Positions 1-5,600 of a DNA stretch of 9,884 bases are shown here, piece by piece. This stretch comes from Deltaproteobacteria bacterium (lineage in GTDB: Bacteria > Desulfobacterota > Binatia > UBA9968). The notes under the pieces are model-generated. The model was not told the DNA's origin, did not search any database, and worked only from the letters and a program-made list of their open reading frames with translations. Location: positions 1-9,884 of the forward strand of contig JAHFAP010000113.1 in the NCBI GenBank assembly GCA_023250495.1, given 5' to 3'. The first letter of the stretch is position 1. Each line of letters starts with the position of its first letter. Both the position numbers and the translations under genes were made by a program.

Positions 1-417
1 GATAGTGTTATGTCAAATCTGAAAGCCCTGCGCCTCTCAAGCTTTTACTGCTCTTCGTCTTCCGATTCGTCGGAGTCAAATTTTCGCCGTCCGAGCGGCA
101 TGGGGGAATTTTTAAGGGGTTGGGAGTCTTTTCTGGAGCCTCGAATTGGATCTGATGATCAGCCAAACTACCCGCCAACGCACGGTCGTCTTTAAAACGT
201 GCCTTCAAAGGCGACGCCTGTCAAAGATATTTGTGTCCATCGTTACCGACGAAGGTGATTTTGGACATATTCCTGGCTTGACTGTCCGGGAACTGATGGA
301 ATTTGGGAGGGGCAGCCGGACATTGGCAATGGGCGATCCTATGCAAGGACGTTAACGTCATGGCCGCATCGAAGCAGATGAGTTTAAAGCCCGTGGAAAT
401 AGTGGTAACATCAAAAT
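1..417. other. Region without a supportable gene
   Basis: Short open frames exist on both strands (about 10-195 and 146-355 on +, 8-208 on -), but none has a recognisable domain, a convincing ribosome binding site or a neighbour it fits with. Long runs of TTTT/GGGG and uneven composition suggest non-coding or decayed DNA. The promoter of the downstream toxin-like pair should lie in the last 100 bases or so. I see no clean -35/-10 pair there, and no Shine-Dalgarno sequence just before 418. Confidence 0.5.
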
Positions 418-693
418 ATGAGCCACGACTCGGCAGACAGGCCTGACTTTTTGTGGGATGAGCCTCTTAGTCGAGACGATCTCAAGAAACTCTTGGATGG
501 TGAAAACCAGGAAGAGCGTCTTTATTACGCGGCCAAAATCCTGCGAGAAGCGCGGTTTGAGGAAGTCTGGGATTATCTCTCCCCGGCCTTTTTGGCCTCG
601 CACTGGGAAAAGCTCGGCTGGAGACTCGGACGGAAAAAAAGGTTCTGGGAATTTTTTTATACCACATGGCACAGACATGGCCTTATCCCCTAA
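418..693 (+). CDS. Hypothetical 91-aa protein, putative partner of AbiEii-type toxin
   Basis: I do not recognise a named family. The 91-aa product is soluble, with no signal peptide or membrane segment. The N-terminal third is acidic (LSRDDLKKLLDGE, then EER). The middle is amphipathic helix (YYAAKILREARFEEVWDYLSP). The C-terminal end is basic and aromatic-rich (WEKLGWRLGRKKRFWEFFYTTW). Its last 17 nt overlap the start of the nucleotidyltransferase gene in another frame, the arrangement expected of a translationally coupled pair in which the first gene is an antitoxin or accessory subunit. It is far shorter than canonical AbiEi antitoxins and shows no winged-helix signature. The ATG at 418 lacks an obvious ribosome binding site. 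That it is a real gene is likely from the overlap and the biased composition; the antitoxin role is inference from position only. Confidence 0.65.
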   Translation: MSHDSADRPDFLWDEPLSRDDLKKLLDGENQEERLYYAAKILREARFEEVWDYLSPAFLASHWEKLGWRLGRKKRFWEFFYTTWHRHGLIP

Positions 694-772
694 AGATATC
701 CTTTCCGCTCTGCAGTGGGAGTTCTTGTCTTTTTTTTTCCAGGGGGCGCCGCCTTTTTTTTTAACCGGGGGG
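632..772 (+). other. Cluster of homopolymer tracts across the toxin-module junction
   Basis: Within about 140 bases there are A7 (632-638), T7 (652-658), T9 (730-738) and T9 (764-772), with a G6 run soon after (777-782). The two T9 runs encode phenylalanines just before the catalytic GGTAL motif of the nucleotidyltransferase. Such runs are prone to replication or transcription slippage and to sequencing error. A one-base change in either T9 tract would remove the whole catalytic core. Confidence 0.75.
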
Positions 773-1336
773 ACCGCTCTAAGCGCTTTTTATCTTCAAC
801 ACCGCTATTCTCAAGACCTAGATCTATTCACTTTGGACACTGATGCCTTCGACCGAGTGCCTCTCTATGTGGCCGACACCGCGACAAGGTTAACCGCATC
901 GGTTGCTTCGCTCCAGACCGCGCCCCAGTTCCGTCGCTACAAGCTTTCTCGGAAAGGGGAATCGGTCATTGTGGACTTTGTTAGAGAGGTAGTCCCACAG
1001 ATATCCGAGGAAAAGAACAGATTCGAGGGGATCGTGGTGGATACATTGGAAGATATTGCCGCCAATAAGATCTGCACTGTAATCAGCCGGGCGGAGATCA
1101 AAGATTATATCGACGTCTATTTTCTCTCTCGCGCTGGATATCCGTTAGAAAACTATATCAAACTAGCTCAACAGAAGGACACAGGGGTTTCACGAGCGAT
1201 GCTGGCTTACCTCTTGTCCGAGTTCAGGCTGTCGAAGGTCCCTGACTTTATGATCGCCTCTATTTCCGTTGAAGACCTTCAGGAATATTTTCAATCTCTT
1301 GCCGGAAAACTTGCCGTAGAGTCTTTTCCTCGGTAG
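677..1336 (+). CDS. AbiEii/AbiGii-type nucleotidyltransferase (putative toxin)
   Basis: The 219-aa protein belongs to the AbiEii/DUF1814-like nucleotidyltransferase superfamily, whose studied members modify tRNA or nucleotides and act as toxins or phage-abortive-infection effectors. The core signature is visible: LTGGTALSAFYL at residues 29-40, then HRYSQDLDLF at 42-51, giving the GG...S...DxD nucleotide and metal site (D47, D49). The family's second block follows at 125-149, EDIAANKICTVISR and then KDYIDVYFL, with conserved-type K131, R138, K142, D143 and D146. The frame is open back to 458, but I chose ATG 677 because the homologous N-terminus (SPKDILSALQWEFL) begins there and it overlaps the upstream 91-aa gene by 17 nt. 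No Shine-Dalgarno is visible, consistent with translational coupling. Two runs of nine T lie early in the gene. The length suits a compact family member. Toxicity and target are inferred from the family. Confidence 0.85.
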   Translation: MALSPKDILSALQWEFLSFFFQGAPPFFLTGGTALSAFYLQHRYSQDLDLFTLDTDAFDRVPLYVADTATRLTASVASLQTAPQFRRYKLSRKGESVIVDFVREVVPQISEEKNRFEGIVVDTLEDIAANKICTVISRAEIKDYIDVYFLSRAGYPLENYIKLAQQKDTGVSRAMLAYLLSEFRLSKVPDFMIASISVEDLQEYFQSLAGKLAVESFPR

Positions 1337-1353
1337 AAAGACGTTAGAGACTA

Positions 1354-1413
1354 ATTTTGAATGTTGAATGCCTAATTTTGAATTCAAAATTCAAAACTCA
1401 TAATTCAACATTG
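1354..1413. repeat. AT-rich palindromic intergenic repeat, copy A
   Basis: This element fills the gap between the convergent toxin and metallopeptidase genes. It contains a perfect 18-nt palindrome, AATTTTGAATTCAAAATT (1374-1391), flanked by 10-nt inverted arms AATGTTGAAT (1360-1369) and ATTCAACATT (1403-1412). A second copy occurs in the opposite orientation at 3891-4000: a block of about 35 nt differs at only two positions, and the other arm is also conserved. It is far more AT-rich than the flanking genes. A GC-poor stem makes a classical terminator role unlikely. Confidence 0.85.
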
Positions 1414-1416
1414 GTT

Positions 1417-1785
1417 TCAGTATCCCAGATCCTCGATCTCGTCCTCGTCCATGCCGAAGTAGTGGGCGATCTCGTGGAGCAGGGTGAGGCGAATCTGCCT
1501 GCGGAGCTCCGTGGGGTCGGGAAAGTCGCGCATCAGCGGCTCGGAGAAGATCGTGATCTTGTCGGGCAGCAAAGGCGGATGGAAGGCGGAGCGCTCGGAT
1601 AAAGGGGTGCCTTCATAGAGACCGTAGAGAACATCCCGCTCGGGGTCGAGGCCCATCGCCCGGAGCTGGCTCTTTGTGGGTTTTTTCTCGACCACGATCG
1701 CCACGTTGTGGAGACGGCTGCGAAATTTCTTCGGCAGTCGCTCGAGGACACGAGTGGCCTCTTTCTCAAGCTCCGCGGTATCCAC
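1417..1785 (-). CDS. Zincin-like metallopeptidase family protein (PF06262-type)
   Basis: This is a small cytoplasmic protein of the minimal zincin-like metallopeptidase family (formerly DUF1025). With the start used here it is 122 aa, normal for the family. The zinc-binding HExxH motif is at residues 104-108 (HEIAHYFGM), followed by an acidic tail (DEDEIEDLGY) where the third ligand is expected. Upstream, KFRSRLHNVAIVVE and the GLYEGTPL segment are typical of the family. The frame stays open to a TTG at 1875, but the family N-terminus fits GTG 1785 (VDTAELEKEA); GTG 1791 and GTG 1803 are also possible, and none has a good ribosome binding site. It is divergent from mltA and convergent with the toxin gene, with repeat A between them. 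The physiological substrate of this family is not established. Confidence 0.85.
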   Translation of the reverse strand: MDTAELEKEATRVLERLPKKFRSRLHNVAIVVEKKPTKSQLRAMGLDPERDVLYGLYEGTPLSERSAFHPPLLPDKITIFSEPLMRDFPDPTELRRQIRLTLLHEIAHYFGMDEDEIEDLGY

Positions 1786-1809
1786 GGCCACGAAGTTTTG
1801 CACGAAACC

Positions 1810-3060
1810 GTGTTGACGATCAAGACACCAGGCGGTCGGCGAGAGGCGCGAGGCGGTACGCGGAAGGAAGAACAAAATGGGTGTCTGTTACGCGCCGTCT
1901 CGTCTAGTCTGCTTGTGCTGAGTCTCCTCGTCTCATTTTCTGAGGCCGGAGGTAGTCAAACGGGCGAGACCGATCCCCCGGCAATTCGAGACGATCTGGA
2001 CGTTGACTCGCTGCGCCAAGCGATTCAGCGCAGTGTGGAGTTTCTCGCCAAACTTCCGCAGGACCAGATCGTTGGGGAGCGGCCGAGAAAAATCACGGTT
2101 CAACAAATCAAGGAATCCCTGCTGAGCTTCGTCGAGCTACTCGACCTTTGGGGCCGGCCGGCGAAGATGGCGGAGGCGATCCGTTCCCGCTTTGACATCC
2201 TTCCATCCGCTCCCGATCCGGCAGAAAGAGAGCTTCTTGTCACCGGATACTATCAACCGGTCATCGAGGGCAGCCTGACTGAAACGGCCGCTTACCGGTT
2301 TCCCATTTACCGCAAGCCGGATGATCTTATCGAAGCCGGGCGCGGAGGTTTTGCGCCGCAACTCCGTGGGGAAAAAATCGTCGGACAATTAGTCGGGAAC
2401 CGCCTGGTTCCTTATTTCTCGCGCTATGAGATTGACGCCTTGGGGCGGTTGAAGGGCAAAGGATACGAAATCGCCTGGGTCAAGGATCCGGTGGAATTAT
2501 TTTTTCTTCATGTCCAGGGCTCGGGGATCATCCGGCTCGAGGATGGCCGGATGCTTCAGGTGAATTACGCCGCCACCAACGGAAGGGCTTATACCAGCAT
2601 CGGCAAGACTCTGATCGATAGCGGCAAAATCCCGGAGCAGGAGCTATCCGCGGCCCGCCTGCGCCGGTTCCTCAGGGAGCATTCTCAAGAGCGGGATGCT
2701 CTATTTGCCCGGAACGAACGCTACGTCTTTTTCCGGTTCGTGGAAAGCGGGCCGTTGGGCAGCCTGGAGGTTCCGCTGACTCCGGGACGCTCCGTCGCCA
2801 CGGACCCGAGCTATTTTCCCAAGGGCGCTTTGGCCTTTCTCGTCAGCCATAGGCCGATTCTCGACGCGGCCGGCAATCTCGTCGGCTGGCAGCCGTTTTC
2901 CCGCTTTGTCTTGAGCCAGGATGCCGGCGGCGCCATTCGCGGCCCCGGGCGGCTGGACCTCTACTTCGGCAGCGGCGCTGCGGCAGGTGAGGCCGCTGGT
3001 TTTATGAAGAGCAGCGGAAGGCTCTATTTTCTGCTCAAAAAAAAGGTCGGTAGGGAGTAA
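1810..3060 (+). CDS. mltA: Membrane-bound lytic murein transglycosylase A (MltA)
   Basis: MltA cleaves the MurNAc-GlcNAc bond of peptidoglycan with formation of 1,6-anhydroMurNAc, acting in the periplasm. The N-terminal half carries the MltA domain: LLVTGYYQPVIEGSL, FPIYRKPDDL, YFSRYEID, then WVKDPVELFFLHVQGSG. The C-terminal end is the 3D (Asp-rich) domain, with QDAGGAIRGPGRLDLYFG; the Asp of QDAGG (codon 2920-2922) corresponds to the catalytic Asp of the family. A hydrophobic stretch at about 1888-1950 (LLRAVSSSLLVLSLLVSF) looks like a signal peptide; I see no clear lipobox cysteine. The start is uncertain. The frame is open from 1708, where it would overlap the divergent metallopeptidase gene, so I used GTG 1810 (416 aa); TTG 1813 and GTG 1915 are alternatives. 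The best ribosome binding site serves an ATG at 1877 in another frame. The stop is 12 nt from the stop of the convergent MBL gene. Confidence 0.9.
   Translation: MLTIKTPGGRREARGGTRKEEQNGCLLRAVSSSLLVLSLLVSFSEAGGSQTGETDPPAIRDDLDVDSLRQAIQRSVEFLAKLPQDQIVGERPRKITVQQIKESLLSFVELLDLWGRPAKMAEAIRSRFDILPSAPDPAERELLVTGYYQPVIEGSLTETAAYRFPIYRKPDDLIEAGRGGFAPQLRGEKIVGQLVGNRLVPYFSRYEIDALGRLKGKGYEIAWVKDPVELFFLHVQGSGIIRLEDGRMLQVNYAATNGRAYTSIGKTLIDSGKIPEQELSAARLRRFLREHSQERDALFARNERYVFFRFVESGPLGSLEVPLTPGRSVATDPSYFPKGALAFLVSHRPILDAAGNLVGWQPFSRFVLSQDAGGAIRGPGRLDLYFGSGAAAGEAAGFMKSSGRLYFLLKKKVGRE
1863..1921 (+). promoter_or_regulatory. Strong ribosome binding site and ATG out of frame with mltA
   Basis: GGAAGGAAGAA at 1862-1872 is a good Shine-Dalgarno sequence, with about 8 nt between its AAGGA core and ATG 1877. 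That ATG opens a 14-codon frame (MGVCYAPSRLVCLC) ending in TGA at 1919-1921, which overlaps GTG 1915 in the mltA frame. Either mltA has a one-base indel here, or this is a leader peptide coupled to a downstream start. Confidence 0.45.
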
Positions 3061-3072
3061 GACGGGGCAGGC

Positions 3073-3843
3073 TCACAAGGCGAGCGAGTCGCCCTGCTTT
3101 AGGATTCTTATGCGGAGACCCTTCAGCTTTTTCAGCTCGGCGATGATCTCTTCCCGGTACAGGGGCTTGAGATGGGTCACGAGGATGGGAACGGAGGGCC
3201 GGCCGAGTTTTTCCGCCTCCCGCGCTAAAGTTTGCGGGGTGAGATGGTGGCTCGAATCGGCGGTCTCCTGCAGTCTATTCGGGAAGGAGGTCTCCAACAC
3301 TACGGCGCGCAGATTTTTCTTCCGTCGCGCCAGCGACCAGACCCTTTCTGTCGGTCCGGTGTCGCCGACGTGCAGCAGGGCCATCTTACGGTCCTCGACG
3401 AAAAAGGCCGTGCTGGGGACGGCGTGATTCACGCGGACAGCGGTGACCGTCAATTCGGCGACGGGCACGGGCTTTCCCTTTGGCAGGCGATGCAAGCTCA
3501 GGATCGGCGAGGATTGGCCGTCGCCGGTGATCCGGGTAAAATCGGGCCACAGCGTGTTGTTGAAAAACGAGCCGTGGAGAGCGGTGATAACCTCCTGCAT
3601 CCCCCAGACTTTGATGGTTGCGTCATTGATGCCGAAAAGATTGTCCGCCATAGTTGCCAGGCTCATCACGTGATCCAGGTGCGCGTGAGTGATGAGGATG
3701 TTCCGGATCTTCTGCTGCGCTCTCAGACTCAGCACCGCGGTGGTGGAGCCGGCATCGATGAGCAAAGAGTCGTTGACTAAATAGGAGGAGAGGTGCCGCC
3801 CAGGGATCTGACCTCCGGAACAGCCCAGCACGCGGAACTGCAT
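3073..3843 (-). CDS. MBL-fold metallo-hydrolase, class II cyclic-nucleotide phosphodiesterase-like
   Basis: The 256-aa metallo-beta-lactamase-fold enzyme has the binuclear metal motif THAHLDH (H53, H55, D57, H58), with further ligands H140 (RVNHAVPS), D161 (LLHVGDTGP) and H224 (LVTHLKP). The opening MQFRVLGCSGGQIPG and the SSYLVND...LIDAGS block resemble class II 3',5'-cyclic nucleotide phosphodiesterases (CpdP/PDE1 type), which hydrolyse cAMP or cGMP. The substrate here is inferred. There is no signal peptide, so a cytosolic location is likely. The frame is open to 3996, but its first part is encoded by intergenic repeat B. ATG 3843 matches the family N-terminus; ATG 3879 would add 12 residues. 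Neither has a clear ribosome binding site. It is convergent with mltA (12-nt gap) and divergent from the Sco gene. Generic MBL hydrolase is the safe call. Confidence 0.85.
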   Translation of the reverse strand: MQFRVLGCSGGQIPGRHLSSYLVNDSLLIDAGSTTAVLSLRAQQKIRNILITHAHLDHVMSLATMADNLFGINDATIKVWGMQEVITALHGSFFNNTLWPDFTRITGDGQSSPILSLHRLPKGKPVPVAELTVTAVRVNHAVPSTAFFVEDRKMALLHVGDTGPTERVWSLARRKKNLRAVVLETSFPNRLQETADSSHHLTPQTLAREAEKLGRPSVPILVTHLKPLYREEIIAELKKLKGLRIRILKQGDSLAL

Positions 3844-3890
3844 GGGGGATTTCTTAACATGTTTTTTGTATAATGTCATACTGCGTAGCT

Positions 3891-4000
3891 CAAATGTTGA
3901 ATTATGAATTTTGACCCATTCGACGTCGCTCAGGATCAATCCTGAGGCTCTCGAAGGGTTGAGTTTTGAATTCAAAATTAAACATTCAACATTCAAAATT
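3891..4000. repeat. AT-rich palindromic intergenic repeat, copy B, interrupted
   Basis: This is the inverted counterpart of the repeat at 1354-1413. Read on the minus strand, 3964-4000 matches the first half of copy A with only CC/TT as difference in the 35-nt block, and 3891-3914 matches its second half (TCAAAATTCATAATTCAACA against TCAAAACTCATAATTCAACA). A foreign 44-nt palindromic segment splits the two halves. The repeat fills the intergenic space between the divergent MBL and Sco genes, so their promoters must lie in or next to it. The minus-strand reading encodes MNVECLILNSK, the same peptide that copy A encodes on the plus strand. Confidence 0.85.
3915..3958. repeat. 44-nt palindromic element inserted in repeat B, flanked by TTGA
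   Basis: The element is an imperfect palindrome: outer arms CCCATTCGA and TCGAAGGG, inner perfect arms CTCAGGAT (3929-3936) and ATCCTGAG (3939-3946) around a 2-nt CA loop. It resembles the widespread CCTTCGAC...CTCAGGAT-type intergenic repeats. TTGA occurs immediately on both sides (3911-3914 and 3959-3962), which could be a 4-bp target duplication, although TTGA is frequent in this AT-rich context. It is GC-rich relative to the sequence it splits. Confidence 0.7.
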
Positions 4001-4005
4001 TAGTC

Positions 4006-4671
4006 GTGGAAGCGAGATCATTATTGCGACGGCAGCGGGTGTGGGCGCTGCTGGTTTTTCTCATCGTCGGCGCGTCGGCGCTCGCGCTGTGGACGCGCCA
4101 GACGGCGCGCCCCAGGCAGGGAGCGAGCTTGGAAAGGCCGCTCGAAGGTCTTGGTCTCTTCGGCAAAGTGCCGGAGTTCTCTCTGGTCGAGAGGAGTGGA
4201 AGAGAGATCCGATTGGCCGATCTTCTGGGGAAGGTCTGGATCGCGAACTTCATCTATACCCATTGCCCGGACAGCTGTCCTGTGCAGAGCGCTCAGATGA
4301 AGACGCTGCAAGATGAGTTCGCTGAGGAGCAGGATCTCAGGTTCATTTCGATCACCGTTGATCCGAGGCGAGACACGCCCAAGGTCCTTACCGAATACGC
4401 CGGCCGCTTTGGCGCCGACGCGGCGCGTTGGCTCTTTCTGACCGGAGAAGAGAATGCGATTCTTCTTCTCGCTCAGGAAGGGTTCCACCTGGCCGCGGCT
4501 GAAATCCCCGAGGCGAAAAGGGACAAGTCCGGCGCGACCCACGTCCACAGCCCGCGCTTCGTGCTCGTCGATCGCCGCGGTGAGATCCGTGGTTACTACC
4601 CGGGGACAGAGCCGGACGCGATCGCGCGCCTAAGGCGGGACGTGAGAGCGCTGTTGCGCGGCACGAGATAA
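4006..4671 (+). CDS. SCO family protein (SCO1/SenC/PrrC), copper chaperone-like
   Basis: The 221-aa protein has an N-terminal membrane anchor (about residues 13-30, VWALLVFLIVGASALALW) followed by a thioredoxin-like domain in the periplasm. The Sco copper-binding set is complete: the CxxxC motif in THCPDSCP (C87, C91) and the distal His in THVHSPRF (H181). The VDPRRDTP block (117-124), FISITVDP and the FVLVDRRGEIRGYY strand are standard for the family. Sco proteins deliver copper to the CuA site of cytochrome c oxidase or act as thiol-disulfide reductants. No oxidase gene is visible here; instead a CDF metal exporter follows 41 nt downstream, favouring a role in metal handling in this operon. 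The start is GTG 4006, just outside repeat B; TTG 4024, preceded by AGCGAG, is an alternative that keeps the anchor. Confidence 0.92.
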   Translation: MEARSLLRRQRVWALLVFLIVGASALALWTRQTARPRQGASLERPLEGLGLFGKVPEFSLVERSGREIRLADLLGKVWIANFIYTHCPDSCPVQSAQMKTLQDEFAEEQDLRFISITVDPRRDTPKVLTEYAGRFGADAARWLFLTGEENAILLLAQEGFHLAAAEIPEAKRDKSGATHVHSPRFVLVDRRGEIRGYYPGTEPDAIARLRRDVRALLRGTR

Positions 4672-4712
4672 CACAATGGAAGCGAGCGCTGACGGCGCCA
4701 AAGACTGCTGAA

Positions 4713-5585
4713 ATGGAACGAACCACCGAGACTCGCCGCTTGGCGTCGGCCCTGGCCATCACGACGATCTATTTTTTCGCTGAGGTGCTGGGCGGACTCC
4801 TGACCAACAGCCTGGCGCTGCTGTCCGACGCCGGGCACATGTTCTCCGATATGGCGGCGCTGAGCTTGTCCCTCTTCGCCTTTCAGATCGCCCGGAGACC
4901 GGCCACGACCAAGAAGACTTACGGCTACCACCGGCTGGAGATTTTAGCCGCCCTGGTCAACGGGCTCATCCTCTGGCTCGTTGTCGGCGTCATCTTCAAC
5001 GAGGCCTATCGCCGTTTTTCAGACCCGCCGGAGGTCCACAGCCTCGGCATGCTCGCAGTGGCGGCCGTGGGGCTCATGGTGAATGTGGCCGCGGGGTGGA
5101 TCCTCTACGGCGGCGACCGGGAAAGCCTCAACCTGCGCGGCGCCTTCCTACACGTCGTGGGCGACGCGCTGGGATCCGTCGGCGCGGTGATCGCGGCTCT
5201 CATCATGCTGCTCACCGGATGGTACGTCGCTGACCCTTTGATCAGCTTCCTGATCGGCCTGCTCATCCTCTATACTTCGTGGGATCTGATCAGAGAGTCG
5301 CTGGATATCCTCATGCAGTCGGTCCCCAGAGGCATCGACGTTGGCGAAGTCCAGAGCGCCGTGGAGCAGATCTCGGGAGTCATGAAAGTCCATGACCTCC
5401 ATGTCTGGTCGGTGACTTCGGGGGTGTTTACTCTGAGCGCTCATGCCGTGATTCACCAGGATAGAAATGCGCAGGCGATCCTGGATCAGATCGAGGAGAA
5501 ATTGAAAAGCCAGTTTGGCATCGAGCACACCACGATTCAGTTGGAGACCGAAGACAGAGAGGAGAAGGAATTTCAGGCCTTTTGA
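4713..5585 (+). CDS. Cation diffusion facilitator (CDF) family Zn/Co/Cd transporter
   Basis: The 290-aa inner-membrane protein of the CzcD/ZitB type exchanges cytosolic divalent metal (Zn, Co, Cd) for protons. Six hydrophobic segments lie within about residues 12-210, and the C-terminal 80 or so residues form the cytosolic ferredoxin-like CDF domain (EVQSAVEQISGVMKVHDLHVWSV). The transport site is intact: H42 and D46 in LSDAGHMFSD (TM2) and H147 and D151 in HVVGD (TM5), the HxxxD...HxxxD pattern typical of zinc-transporting CDFs. The YGYHRLEILAA loop is characteristic of the CzcD branch. The loop between TM4 and TM5 is short, without the His-rich insert of eukaryotic relatives. It starts at ATG 4713, 41 nt after the Sco gene, and its stop is 15 nt before the next permease, so the three are probably cotranscribed. 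Exact metal specificity cannot be read from sequence. Confidence 0.93.
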   Translation: MERTTETRRLASALAITTIYFFAEVLGGLLTNSLALLSDAGHMFSDMAALSLSLFAFQIARRPATTKKTYGYHRLEILAALVNGLILWLVVGVIFNEAYRRFSDPPEVHSLGMLAVAAVGLMVNVAAGWILYGGDRESLNLRGAFLHVVGDALGSVGAVIAALIMLLTGWYVADPLISFLIGLLILYTSWDLIRESLDILMQSVPRGIDVGEVQSAVEQISGVMKVHDLHVWSVTSGVFTLSAHAVIHQDRNAQAILDQIEEKLKSQFGIEHTTIQLETEDREEKEFQAF

Positions 5586-5600
5586 ATTCCCTGGAGCTGT

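Noticed and set aside
146..355. Open frame with a VTDEGDFGHIPGLTV segment faintly like HicB-type antitoxins
   Set aside because: The resemblance covers only a few residues, the rest does not fit the fold, and no HicA-like partner or ribosome binding site is present.
458..676. Upstream extension of the toxin frame by 73 codons
   Set aside because: This part overlaps the 91-aa partner gene entirely, and its translation does not resemble the family N-terminus; ATG 677 fits better.
1354..1413. Repeat A as a bidirectional terminator of the convergent genes
   Set aside because: The stem is almost purely A/T and lacks a stable GC core; the same element also occurs between divergent genes, where a terminator makes no sense.
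1357..1602. 81-codon plus-strand frame beginning in repeat A
   Set aside because: It starts in the repeat and continues antisense to the metallopeptidase gene, whose HExxH motif supports the minus strand.
3232..3780. 182-codon plus-strand frame opposite the MBL gene
   Set aside because: The minus strand has intact metal-ligand motifs; the plus frame has no domain and no plausible initiation site.
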